A stretch of 64,000 nt of DNA from Phycisphaerae bacterium (GCA_019636475.1 JAHBXN010000005.1:248001-312000), one strand, 5' to 3'; numbered from the stretch's first letter, positions 53,268 through 62,672 are shown. Notes: a model not told the origin generated them from the sequence alone. Made by a program: numbers and translations.

Positions 53268-56200
53268 TTAACGATCGAAGTCGAATTCGACATCCTGATC
53301 TTTTTTCTCGGAACCCCCTGAATCGAAATCAAACTCCATGTCCGACTGGTCGGTCGATTCCGTGCCTTTTTCCGCAGCGCCCGGCTGAATCGCCGTGTAT
53401 TTCCGTTCACCCAGCGCGAAAAGGAAATCCACGAGCAGATGTGCCTGATCCTCGATCGACTTGCCGAAGAGCTTTTCCTTCTCTGTGCGTATTTCCTCAG
53501 GGAGCGAAGCGTACGCATTGCCGCCCTGGAAGATCTGCGGCATGTTGGCTCCGGGCTGAATGGATTGCGGATCCTGCAGCCACTTCACAATCCAATCATA
53601 GCGCAATCGCCTGTAGGACAGCGCGAAGTTCGGCGCCTTGATCTCGGTGGTCGTGCCCGGGACAGTCGGGTCTCCACCCACGTGACAGGCCAGACATTTC
53701 TGGTCGTAAAAGAACTGCTCACCGAGCTTGAATCGCTCGTCGCTGATCGTGTGCGACCGGAGATCATTGTATGGGTACTGAACTCCGAACAGCTCGGCAA
53801 GGAAATCGGCGCGTCCGATTGCCTTCTTGAAAGCATCGTCGAGCGTCTGCGCCACCTGATCTGCGTCGTCGTCCGGCGATGTGACGAACTCAAACGGATT
53901 GGACTGCTTGTGCCGAACCGCGTAGCTCTTGAGAAATCGAGCAGACTCCGCAAACTTGTCCTCTTCAAACCAGTGCGGATTCATCGTCGATGCCGCCCCG
54001 CCTGAGTGGACATCCCGGAGATAACGTGCAATCGGCTTGATCCTGCCTCGAAGCAGATCGGCCTCGGATTCGCTCAGACCGGCAAAATACTCGACCAGCG
54101 TCGTCGCTTCCTCCGTCGTAAGGTGGAAGCTTGGCATGCGGGCAATCAACCACGGACGAAGCATCTCGACATTGTTAAGAAACCGGAACAGCCAGTCGTA
54201 TTGAACCTTCGCACCCTCGCCCCAGAGCAGCGGCGGCCGGAAGCGGACGCTGTACCTGATGCTGTCGCTGAGGCCCGGATCCTCGGAGTAGTACTGATGA
54301 ATCGTGGCTTCCTGATCGGCTTCGATCGTGTGGCAGCCGATGCAGTTCAATTCGTGCGCCAGTTCCCGGCCGCGAGCAATTCGACCGACCGGCGTGCCAT
54401 CATACGCAATCTTCACGGCAGGACGAACGTCCGGATCGCGCCGACTCAGCACATAAGTCGTGAGCGCCCGAGCCTCGGCCTCAGTGAAGAAGTAGTTCGG
54501 CATCTTAAGTTTTTCATAGGGCTTCTTGATCTTTTCACGATCCCAGATGCGAGGATTGCGAAGCTTGTGATAGGCGAACGCGGCATGGTTGTGAACAATC
54601 TGCTGAGGGATATTTCCGCTCGTCGGAATCGCGCCGGCAGATCCACTGAGCAGATCGTCCGCCGTCTCGCCGATGTCGCGAATCAGGTGCGAGAATTCGA
54701 CCTTGTCCTGTGATGTGGTGCTCAAGTAGAGATTGCCAAACACCTCGGGCTTCAGTTCGTGATCGTGTTCGAACACAGGGGAGAAGAACGCAAAGTCGAG
54801 CTGACTGATGAACTTCTGCGCCCAGGTCGACAATTCAGTGCCGGGGCGTGTGGCATCTTCGAAGCCGGCGATGGTGTGGCATGCGTAGCAGCCGTAGTGG
54901 CTGATCATTTTCATGCCGAAATAGAGCTGCTGTCGCTCCCGGAGCGAACCCGCCTGCGAGTCGATAAGGTGCGCCACGCGACGCCGTCCTTCCTCGCCGA
55001 CCCCAAACGACGAGGCCGTCTGAGCGACGATCGCGCGCGTGAGCGGCCCAAACTCGTCGGACGGGTCCGCCTTCTCGTCGGACAGAATTCGATTCGATAC
55101 GGCTTCGGTGTTCTGACCCGAGAGTAGCATCAGGATGAGGCGATTCATTTCCGCCTCATGTTCAGGCGTCATCGCAAACGGCTCGGTCTTGAAGTCGTCG
55201 TTGCGCAATGACAGCAGATAGGCAACGACATCCATGATGTCCTGATCGTTGCGTTTCTTCTGCTCCGCGGGCGGTAGATCCTGGTAGTAATTGTCCCGGA
55301 ACATCCGGGGCATCACGGTGTAGGACGAATAATGCCGCGGGTCTGACAGCCAGTTGTAGAGCCAGGTCTTGCCCCGTTCCACCTGCGCAGCATCGTTCGG
55401 ATCGTTGACCAGCTTTGTGCCCAAGCCGGAAAGTTCAGGACCATGACGGGTGAATTCCGGCGGAACATACGTCTTGAAAGGATCAGGATCGCGCGATTCA
55501 TTGTCCGCCAGGAACAGTTCCGTCTTTGCCGCCAGTCGGGCCTTGTCGCGGCGGTGCCGGTCAAATCGACGGGAGGCATACCGCGCGCGGTCATTCTTGG
55601 ACATCCGTTCGAACGCGGCCTTCGCTTCTGCCATGGCCGCATCGATGAAGCCCTGCTTCTCTTCGACGCTGGGCTCACGCCCCTGCGATATCATGCCGGC
55701 CGCTTGTTTCTCGGCTTCCGCCATGGCGATGTCCGTGACGATCCAATTCTCGCCGATGGTTCGGCCTTCGGAATCGGCGGAATCCTTCGCTTCCAGATCG
55801 ACGTGACAAGCGAGACAGCCGATCGACGTGAGCAACTCCTCACCACGGGCGGGATCCCCTTCGACCCCATCCGGCAAAGGCAAGGCGTCGAACGGCTTCG
55901 AGAACACTTTCAGGTAGTGGGCCATCGCCTTGATTTCGGTCTCGGTTCGCAACTCCGGATGCGGGTCGAAATCGGCGTTGGCGCTCGACTGGGTATTATT
56001 CTCCTGATGGAAGAAATGCGGCATTCGCGTCGACGGGCGGAAATTATTCGGATAATCGACCCATCGCTCGATGAATCCCGTCGAAAGTTTGCTGCCGACA
56101 TGCGTCAAGTCCGTCCCGACGCGCCGAGACTCAGACAAGCCCTCGACGTTGTGACAGTTAATGCAGCCGACCCGCGTGAACAGGTCGCGACCCTTGACGA

Positions 56201-57839
56201 CATTGGATGCATCTTGCAGCGGTTCGGTCTCGTGCCGTTCAAGGTCATACACCTGATCATGGCACTTTACACAACTGGCGGAGGTATACTTCGACAGCAA
56301 CATCGGCCGTTCCCAGAATTCCTCCACGATGTGGAATGTCGAAAGCGGAAGGCCCAGTTCCTTGACATAATACTTCTTCGCCCATTCCTTCTTCTGAGCG
56401 GAATTCGCGGGCATATGCGCCGCGAGGATGAAATCCGTATCGCGACCGGAGCCCTCGTGGCAGACTGTGCAGCCCATTTTCTTCATCGGGTGCGGCGAAT
56501 TGGGCGACACGAACAGGTCCAATCGTGGATGCGCCGCCAATACCGGCTGGAACTCAGCGGGTGGACGCCGGCCGTCCACGGCCTTGGAGAGGTAAAGATT
56601 CATCGCGGCCGTCAGACTCTTGAAGTAATCATCCTGCTGCCGGGGCGTCATTTCGCCATAGCTCAGAGTCCGCGAACTGTTGCCGGACTTCAATTCAGGC
56701 CGCGCCGCCGCGAGAATCCGGCGAAATGCCTTTTCGATCTCGGACTGAACCCTGCCCCGATCGGGCGCTTCAGTTGTGAAAGCGGCTTGAATTTCCGCGG
56801 CTGGAATTAACGGACGATTCGTTTCTTCAAGAAAAATATTTGCGGCATTGACAAATGCGTTGACAAACTTGTTCGCATCCACTTCCGGGGGTGGAGGTTT
56901 GACATCCGCCAGTCGAACGGCCAACGTCGCCACCATCGCTTCATTCTTGTCGCGAAGATTCTCCGCGACGATCGAAGACTTGAGCGCGTCTTCCGCCTGT
57001 TTGATGTAGTTTTCCTTGCTGAAAGTCGGATCGTCGATCGCGAAGTGACAGGTTATGCAGCGATCGGTCGCGTGCGAATCGGTGAAGTTGTAATTGACGC
57101 GAATGTCGGGCATGAAGACCTGTTTAATCTCTTCACGACCCGGCGTGTCCTTCGTTGGGAAGGCATCCAGAATCGGCAGATTGAGCAGCGTACGAATGAC
57201 GCCCGGGCCGAACATCTTGTCGCGATATTTCGCGTCCGCTTCACCCTTCTGGTCGGAACCGAGCGCGCGTTTCGCGGCCGTGAGCTTCGCGTGAATGGAC
57301 TTCAGTTCAGTGTGCTTTTCGCGAAGCGCATCTTCCAGCTTGTCCTTCTCGGCTTTCAGCGACTGAATGGCGTTGATTTCCCGCTCATATTGGTCAGCGA
57401 CCTTCCGGGTTTCCGGATGGGACTGCCCGTACACCATTTTCTTTTCTTCAAGCAGAAACGCAGTCACGCCGAGTTCGGCGTTGCGATTTCCATAGGTCAG
57501 CGAAACGCCCTGGAGTCGGCCCTCCAGCTCGCGTGCACTGCCTTCGAGTTCGCTGATTCGCGCCTTGAGTTCGGGTGCCGCCAGTTCGGCCTCCGCATCG
57601 GCGACGGCCTTTTCGAGTTGCTGGCGTCGCGCCCGGGCTTCGTCGGTCTGGTAGGAAAGCGCCGTAAAATGGGCCAGCGCGGAGCGGACGTTGCTGTACT
57701 CAACTTGGATGTCGCGCCACGGACGCTTGTAGTCGTGCCACATCATCCATGCGAACGAGATCAGCGCGATCAGAGATGCGACACCGAACCATACATTGAG
57801 TCGCCTGATATTCCAGAGCGTGTCAGTCGTAACGGGCAT
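53268..57839 (-). CDS. Giant multihaem (eight CxxCH) membrane-anchored cytochrome c
   Basis: The 1,523-residue protein has one N-terminal membrane helix (about 15-33), then a coiled-coil region (about 45-195). Eight haem-binding motifs follow: residues 261-265 (CITCH), 457-461, 523-527, 559-563, 675-679, 984-988, 1166-1170 and 1382-1386. Methionine-rich segments such as TRMPHFFHQ, VMPRMFRDN, ARMPSFHL and NMPQIFQ downstream of several motifs look like distal ligands, so it reads as a chain of class I-like cytochrome domains. The tail repeats EFDFD twice at the extreme C-terminus. It lies between cytochrome b genes and the cupredoxin/oxidase genes and is the likely electron carrier between the two complexes. 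Confidence 0.93.
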   Translation of the reverse strand: MPVTTDTLWNIRRLNVWFGVASLIALISFAWMMWHDYKRPWRDIQVEYSNVRSALAHFTALSYQTDEARARRQQLEKAVADAEAELAAPELKARISELEGSARELEGRLQGVSLTYGNRNAELGVTAFLLEEKKMVYGQSHPETRKVADQYEREINAIQSLKAEKDKLEDALREKHTELKSIHAKLTAAKRALGSDQKGEADAKYRDKMFGPGVIRTLLNLPILDAFPTKDTPGREEIKQVFMPDIRVNYNFTDSHATDRCITCHFAIDDPTFSKENYIKQAEDALKSSIVAENLRDKNEAMVATLAVRLADVKPPPPEVDANKFVNAFVNAANIFLEETNRPLIPAAEIQAAFTTEAPDRGRVQSEIEKAFRRILAAARPELKSGNSSRTLSYGEMTPRQQDDYFKSLTAAMNLYLSKAVDGRRPPAEFQPVLAAHPRLDLFVSPNSPHPMKKMGCTVCHEGSGRDTDFILAAHMPANSAQKKEWAKKYYVKELGLPLSTFHIVEEFWERPMLLSKYTSASCVKCHDQVYDLERHETEPLQDASNVVKGRDLFTRVGCINCHNVEGLSESRRVGTDLTHVGSKLSTGFIERWVDYPNNFRPSTRMPHFFHQENNTQSSANADFDPHPELRTETEIKAMAHYLKVFSKPFDALPLPDGVEGDPARGEELLTSIGCLACHVDLEAKDSADSEGRTIGENWIVTDIAMAEAEKQAAGMISQGREPSVEEKQGFIDAAMAEAKAAFERMSKNDRARYASRRFDRHRRDKARLAAKTELFLADNESRDPDPFKTYVPPEFTRHGPELSGLGTKLVNDPNDAAQVERGKTWLYNWLSDPRHYSSYTVMPRMFRDNYYQDLPPAEQKKRNDQDIMDVVAYLLSLRNDDFKTEPFAMTPEHEAEMNRLILMLLSGQNTEAVSNRILSDEKADPSDEFGPLTRAIVAQTASSFGVGEEGRRRVAHLIDSQAGSLRERQQLYFGMKMISHYGCYACHTIAGFEDATRPGTELSTWAQKFISQLDFAFFSPVFEHDHELKPEVFGNLYLSTTSQDKVEFSHLIRDIGETADDLLSGSAGAIPTSGNIPQQIVHNHAAFAYHKLRNPRIWDREKIKKPYEKLKMPNYFFTEAEARALTTYVLSRRDPDVRPAVKIAYDGTPVGRIARGRELAHELNCIGCHTIEADQEATIHQYYSEDPGLSDSIRYSVRFRPPLLWGEGAKVQYDWLFRFLNNVEMLRPWLIARMPSFHLTTEEATTLVEYFAGLSESEADLLRGRIKPIARYLRDVHSGGAASTMNPHWFEEDKFAESARFLKSYAVRHKQSNPFEFVTSPDDDADQVAQTLDDAFKKAIGRADFLAELFGVQYPYNDLRSHTISDERFKLGEQFFYDQKCLACHVGGDPTVPGTTTEIKAPNFALSYRRLRYDWIVKWLQDPQSIQPGANMPQIFQGGNAYASLPEEIRTEKEKLFGKSIEDQAHLLVDFLFALGERKYTAIQPGAAEKGTESTDQSDMEFDFDSGGSEKKDQDVEFDFDR

Positions 57840-57872
57840 GTGCGCGATTTCCGTATGCGAGCCGCCGAGTCC

Positions 57873-59117
57873 TCAAACGTTGAAGAACCACTCCGTCTGA
57901 GCGAGGAAGTACTTCAAATTGAAGCCCCAGCGCAAAACCATTTTTATCGGGACGATGAACATCCAACTCATCAGAATCCAGAACACGCTGAATCGGATGA
58001 ATCCGATGTCGCGATAGATCTTCTTGAAGAATGTGGCAGCCAGAAGTCCGGGGAGCACGAAGAAATAGGTCCCGAGAAGCACCCATCCCGGCGCCTCGCG
58101 CACCAGGTAACCGGGTATGCCGAGGAAAGACTCCGTCGGCAGGCCCGGCTTCCACCAGCTCACGTCAAGCCACGACGGCAGAACCACCCAGAACAAGTCC
58201 GAGACATTCACGTTCAGCAGCGCGGCCGGTCGATGCGGATCCCATGTTTCATAAGGACCGAAGATGTTCCAGTTCGGCCCCCGGAGAAACGTGCCGAGCA
58301 CAATGAGAACGATCCACATGATCGCCCAGCCGAACATGAACATCGAGATGACAAACTTGCGTTCCTTGAACGTGTAGTAGCCGTTGCCTCGCGGGTTCTT
58401 GTCGATATAAGGTAGCGCGACCAACCCGAAGATAATCAGGAGCGGCAGAAGAACGCCGGCGATCCACGGATCGAAATAGACCAGCAGTTCCTGCAGGCCG
58501 AGAAAGTACCACGGCGCCTTGGAAGGGTTCGGAATATTGGTCGGATTCGCGGCCGGTTCGAGCGGCGCTTTCAGAATGATCGCCCATACGACCAGCAGCA
58601 CACTGCACAGGATCATGCAGATCAATTCGGTATAGACGAGGTCCGGCCAGACCAGAACCTTGTCATCCGCGCCGCTTTCGATGAGCGGTTCACCCCGCTC
58701 CATCCGCTCATCGTTGATTGCCGCCTGGCGGAAGCCGACCCACGTCACGAGCGCCGTCGCGACCAGCATGATCGTGATGGGCACGTTGTCCGGCTTCGTA
58801 ATGATCTTGGCGAAATTCTCGTCGAAAGCGCTCCAGACATAGAACGCCACACAAAAAAGGCCGATCATCGCGGCGACCCGTGGCCGGGTCCATCGCCGAT
58901 AGGCGACCAGCGAGATGATGAGCAGGACGATGGTGGCGGTAACGAAGTACTTCGGATCGCTCCACTCGTTAAGCTTTCGCTTGATGAGCTCGCCGAGTCC
59001 GCCCTCGTTCGTCGCCGCCAGCAGGTTATGGAGATTCATTCTCATCACAGGTTGACTCGTTCCGAAAGCCTGGGAAACTCGCTCCGCGTCACGTCGCGCG
59101 AAGGTCGCCTGTGCCAT
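57873..59117 (-). CDS. Cytochrome b C-terminal-domain (subunit IV-like) protein with N-terminal extension
   Basis: The 414-residue protein has about 7-8 membrane helices. Residues about 155-260 correspond to the C-terminal part of cytochrome b/subunit IV, with WPDLVYTEL and NPSKAPWYFLGLQELL, the last an APWY version of the PEWY motif at the quinol-oxidation site. The N-terminal 130 residues add two or three extra helices not present in chloroplast subunit IV. The C-terminal 130 residues add further helices and end NLKYFLAQTEWFF. It follows the cytochrome b6-like gene after 3 bases. Start ATG 59117 is used; internal Met at residues 26 or 28 is possible. Confidence 0.88.
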   Translation of the reverse strand: MAQATFARRDAERVSQAFGTSQPVMRMNLHNLLAATNEGGLGELIKRKLNEWSDPKYFVTATIVLLIISLVAYRRWTRPRVAAMIGLFCVAFYVWSAFDENFAKIITKPDNVPITIMLVATALVTWVGFRQAAINDERMERGEPLIESGADDKVLVWPDLVYTELICMILCSVLLVVWAIILKAPLEPAANPTNIPNPSKAPWYFLGLQELLVYFDPWIAGVLLPLLIIFGLVALPYIDKNPRGNGYYTFKERKFVISMFMFGWAIMWIVLIVLGTFLRGPNWNIFGPYETWDPHRPAALLNVNVSDLFWVVLPSWLDVSWWKPGLPTESFLGIPGYLVREAPGWVLLGTYFFVLPGLLAATFFKKIYRDIGFIRFSVFWILMSWMFIVPIKMVLRWGFNLKYFLAQTEWFFNV

Positions 59118-59120
59118 GCA

Positions 59121-59906
59121 CTACAGCGGTCCGGAGATGCCTCCATCCTTCCGGATTCGCCAGAAGTGCACAGCAATCAGCACGGCAACGACCAGCGGAA
59201 TAAAGATGCAATGCAGAACATAGAATCGGAGCAGCGCGCCGGGGCCCACCGACGTGCCGCCGAGCAGCAGAAATCTTGCGTCGGAGCCCGCATGAATCAG
59301 GGGAATATCCCCGATCATCAGGAGCGATGACCCCGGACCTTCATGACCAAGAAACGGATGCGCGCGAGCCATGTTGGAACCAACCGTAATGGCCCAGATC
59401 GCCAACTGATCCCACGGAAGCAGATAGCCCGTGAATGAGAGCAGGAGCGTAAGGACCAGCAACACCACCCCGACACCCCAGTTGAATTCACGGGGCGGTT
59501 TGTAGCTACCGGTCAGAAAGACGCGCAGCATGTGCAGCCAGATTGCGATGACCATCGCATGCGCGCCCCAGCGATGAATCTCGCGAAGCAATCCGAGCGT
59601 CACCGTGGCTCGCAGCTCGAGAATATCCGAATAGGCGTACTCAACCACCGGGCGGTAGTAGAACATCAATAGAACGCCCGTGATCGTCTCCGCCAGAAAC
59701 AGGAAGAACGTCAGTCCGCCCATACACCAGGTGAAGGACAGACGAATACCGCTCTTGCGAACCGCCACCGGATGCAGGTGCAGAAATACGTTGCTGAGAA
59801 TGGCCATCGCGCGGGTGCGACGATCGCGCGGAATGCCGTGGCGGAAAATGGAGCCCCAGATCTGGCTCCCCCGTATGTATTCACCGACTGAGTTAAACAG
59901 ACTCAT
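59121..59906 (-). CDS. Cytochrome b6-like protein (di-haem cytochrome b, N-terminal domain)
   Basis: The 261-residue protein has four membrane helices and two pairs of haem-binding His: H111 and H125 ([15 protein letters not shown]) and H232 and H247. The 14 and 15-residue spacings match cytochrome b6 rather than mitochondrial cytochrome b (14 and 14). [17 protein letters not shown] is also typical. It carries electrons across the membrane between quinone sites. The ATG at 59904-59906 is chosen because [11 protein letters not shown] is the usual start for this type; the open frame 30 codons upstream has no homology. Confidence 0.94.
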   Translation of the reverse strand: MSLFNSVGEYIRGSQIWGSIFRHGIPRDRRTRAMAILSNVFLHLHPVAVRKSGIRLSFTWCMGGLTFFLFLAETITGVLLMFYYRPVVEYAYSDILELRATVTLGLLREIHRWGAHAMVIAIWLHMLRVFLTGSYKPPREFNWGVGVVLLVLTLLLSFTGYLLPWDQLAIWAITVGSNMARAHPFLGHEGPGSSLLMIGDIPLIHAGSDARFLLLGGTSVGPGALLRFYVLHCIFIPLVVAVLIAVHFWRIRKDGGISGPL

Positions 59907-60023
59907 CAATCGCTTCCAGTAACAATGGCCGGAACTCGTCAACGCCGTGACCGAGGCCGGGTGTTGTGCCTGCGCCGCGGCCAAGTTGACTCCCAACCGG
60001 CCGCCCCGTGCTGAATCCTGTCG

Positions 60024-61082
60024 CTATGCGGGAATGTACGCCTCCGGATCATTCCATACCGCGAGGTCATTGGGGCCCATCGCGAGGAATTTCTTCGATC
60101 GATCGACGATCACTTCGTCGCCGTCGACATAGATCTTGAATCGCTCCAGCGGTCGCGGAGCAGGGCCCTCGAAGTTGACGCCGTTCGCCTTGAAGCCGCT
60201 GCCATGACACGGGCACTTGAACTTTCGATCGTTCGGCAGCCATGAAGGAATGCAACCGAGGTGCGTGCAGATGATCGACATGGCAACGATTCGATCCTCT
60301 TCCCGAACAATCCAGAAGCCGCTGGGTTTCTCCGGCTTGAAATCCTCGTTAACATCTCCGGGAGCCATCGCCAAGTACTTCGAGAGTGCGCCGCAGCGCA
60401 CCTTCGGATCCGGCACTTCCAGAACGTTCGGTGCCATGAAACGGGCAAACTCGAGCGTGCTGCCGCCACCCACCACAAGCATCGACGCCCAACCTGCGGC
60501 GACCATGATATCGCGTCGGGTCGGCTCGCCTTCCGGCTTTTGCGGCTTCGACTTCTCGAGCATCCGCTGTTGCCGCGCATCCGGGGGCAACTGGTCGATC
60601 GGCAGTTTGGCGAGTTGCTTCACGCCATCGGGCGCATCCTTCGTTCCCGAATGAATCACGGCATGTCCGCCGCGAACCGTCGTCGCCGCAAGCAGAGCCT
60701 GAATGGCCGGATCGACCACCTTTGGCTTGGGCGGTGCCGCAACCTTCGCAGCAGGCTTGGCCGCGGCCGCAGGCGCATGTCCGGCTTCAGCCGGCTGCGC
60801 GGGCTTGCCGGCCGTTGGCGCCGGTGCCCCCGGCGCATCATCCGCCACTTCGACCGCAACGGTCTCGAATTTGATCACATCGACCGGGCACTCTTCCGCA
60901 GCCTGTACGATCAGCTCGCTGCGCGGCTTGGTGAATTCAACTTCCAGCGCCGCCGGGCGAATGATGCAGGTGTTGTTTTCGTGCTGGACTTCAAAGACGT
61001 CTGGCGCGGTGGTCTCGCACGCATCGCATACAATGCAGCCCGGGGCAATCCACACCTTCGTGACGAGTTGCTTCGTGGCCAT
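60024..61082 (-). CDS. Ferredoxin-Rieske iron-sulfur fusion protein
   Basis: The 352-residue chain has three parts. Residues 1-75 form a [4Fe-4S] ferredoxin-type domain with C16, C19, C22 and C65 (CIVCDAC and CPVDVI). Residues 76-185 are an Ala/Pro/Lys-rich linker. Residues 186-352 are a Rieske subunit with a twin-arginine signal-anchor (TRRDIMVAAGW, about 189-215) and the [2Fe-2S] ligands C272, H274, C290 and H293 (CTHLGC, CPCHGSGF). The ferredoxin would lie in the cytoplasm and the Rieske domain outside. The ATG at 61080-61082 overlaps the upstream gene as TGATG. It is the Rieske subunit of the adjacent cytochrome b complex. Confidence 0.93.
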   Translation of the reverse strand: MATKQLVTKVWIAPGCIVCDACETTAPDVFEVQHENNTCIIRPAALEVEFTKPRSELIVQAAEECPVDVIKFETVAVEVADDAPGAPAPTAGKPAQPAEAGHAPAAAAKPAAKVAAPPKPKVVDPAIQALLAATTVRGGHAVIHSGTKDAPDGVKQLAKLPIDQLPPDARQQRMLEKSKPQKPEGEPTRRDIMVAAGWASMLVVGGGSTLEFARFMAPNVLEVPDPKVRCGALSKYLAMAPGDVNEDFKPEKPSGFWIVREEDRIVAMSIICTHLGCIPSWLPNDRKFKCPCHGSGFKANGVNFEGPAPRPLERFKIYVDGDEVIVDRSKKFLAMGPNDLAVWNDPEAYIPA

Positions 61083-62200
61083 CAACACCCCTCGCCGATG
61101 CGGGCGACGCGCGTCACCGCCGACCGCCGACTTTCGCCATTGGCATTCTTCTCAAGCACCATTCGAGCCGCCTCCCGAACCTGAATCGCGGAATCCTGAT
61201 CGCGTAACTTCTGAATCAGCGACTGCACGTCCGAATCGCCAAGATACGAGGCGGACAAGATTGCTCCGCACAATCGGTCATTCACTTCGCTTGCTGAAAG
61301 CCGTCGCAACACCCGGCCGCCGCCCTCCACGTAATCCAGGTCGAGCCGTTCCCAGAAACCGCGATCCAGCATATTCATCAGGATCAGCTTGCCGCGCGGA
61401 CTGCCAAGCTTGGCCAGTGCGGCCGCCGCGTTCCACTGTTCCTCGCGGTCTCCTTCCAGCAGCGTTGCCACCTCTCGAATCGGCCGGTCTGCGCCGCGGT
61501 CCGCAAGAGAGGCTACGGTCAGACACGACACAATCCGCACCGCGACATCCGGATCCCGCAGCAGCGGATACACCTGATCGATCGACGCCCGAGCCGCCGG
61601 CAGTTTGTCCATCATCGAGAGCGCTTGCAGCGCCACCCGGCGAGTCGTGGCGTTCGAATGCCGCAGAAGTTCCACAATCGCCGGCACGGCCTTCGGCGTC
61701 TGAAGCCGGGCCAGGGCGAGAATAAGGAAATGATCCCGCTTCTCGCCTTTTCGCTCTTTCTCAGTCACAGCCGTCGCCGGGGCAGCGATTGAAAAAGACT
61801 TCAAAGCCGCAATCACTCGATCGGCCGCGGCTTCCGCCTCAGCCTCGTCCTTGAAATCGCGCCGTTCAAACCGATTCGCGAGTTCCTGTGCCGCCTGCCA
61901 GGACTCCTTCGCAGCCGGCAGGAGCATCAGGCCTTCGCGATCGCCGCTGTCGGCCTCGATCACGCGCATCAGTTCGCTCACCGTCGCCGGCTGATCAATG
62001 CTCGACGTGCCGAACATCACGACCAGAACCGCTGCTCCGAGCATGAGACACACCACGATCGCCGGCACGACAAAGAGCTTGCCGGCAAGCGTCGCCACGG
62101 ACGGCGGCGCGCTCGACGAAACCGGACGAACGCCCTCCATCGAGGATCCGTAGCTCTCCGAATCAGCAGAGTTTACATGTGATTCCGAATGTTGCGACAT
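61082..62200 (-). CDS. Membrane-anchored HEAT-repeat protein
   Basis: The 372-residue protein has a Ser-rich N-terminus, one membrane helix at about 41-64 (LFVVPAIVVCLMLGAAVLVVM), and an alpha-solenoid of HEAT/PBS-like repeats from about 130 to 350. Typical units are AVPAIVELLRHSNATTRRVALQALS and SVIREVATLLEG-like spacing with DPDVAVRI. No catalytic motif is visible. It is the first gene of the respiratory locus, stop-overlapping the ferredoxin-Rieske start. A scaffold or assembly role for the complex is inferred. Confidence 0.82.
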   Translation of the reverse strand: MSQHSESHVNSADSESYGSSMEGVRPVSSSAPPSVATLAGKLFVVPAIVVCLMLGAAVLVVMFGTSSIDQPATVSELMRVIEADSGDREGLMLLPAAKESWQAAQELANRFERRDFKDEAEAEAAADRVIAALKSFSIAAPATAVTEKERKGEKRDHFLILALARLQTPKAVPAIVELLRHSNATTRRVALQALSMMDKLPAARASIDQVYPLLRDPDVAVRIVSCLTVASLADRGADRPIREVATLLEGDREEQWNAAAALAKLGSPRGKLILMNMLDRGFWERLDLDYVEGGGRVLRRLSASEVNDRLCGAILSASYLGDSDVQSLIQKLRDQDSAIQVREAARMVLEKNANGESRRSAVTRVARIGEGC

Positions 62201-62672
62201 CGAAAACAGGCTGACCGCAATGTAAATCCAGCCACGCGAAGTTCGTGATTTCTTTCACGATCTCGGACAAATAAATACGGCGAACCTCGCCGCCGTTCCA
62301 AACCTTGCAGTCTAGCGAGCACCGCCAGGACCGACAAGCCGGAGCCCTGCTCCCATAACCATCAGGATTATTCGATCCGGCGCTGGGGGTGTCAAGCGAA
62401 AAACGTCAGCGATGAATCTTCGGATGACCGCATCCCGGAAGGCCGACCGAACATCACGACTCGATCCTCCGCGCACTGAATACCCGCACGATTCGTACCT
62501 TGATTATCAAAACAAGCTGCCCGATTGCTCAGAGGCGGGCCGCTCCGGCGAAGCATGTCGGAATTCCGGTCGCCTGTTGTCATCATTCGTTTCGATTACA
62601 ATGAAACCTGTTGATCGCTGCGAAAGTTCGAACGGGGACACCGGCGAACAACTCCCTGAATTGAGGTCGTTC
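62201..62672. other. Divergent intergenic region upstream of the respiratory locus
   Basis: About 472 bases separate the HEAT-protein gene (minus) and the aminotransferase gene (plus). No gene is evident. A 6-bp inverted repeat TCGTGA-N6-TCACGA lies near 62244 and a short AT-rich run (ACAAATAAATA) near 62268, on the side of the respiratory locus; these are candidates for its promoter region. The aminotransferase frame remains open to 62412 but without homology before 62673. Confidence 0.45.

Noticed and set aside
55443-58415. Two long plus-strand open frames (about 455 codons each) opposite the giant cytochrome and subunit IV genes
   Set aside because: They are antisense shadows of clearly real genes with eight CxxCH motifs and cytochrome b signatures; the plus-strand translations are Arg-rich and show no domain.
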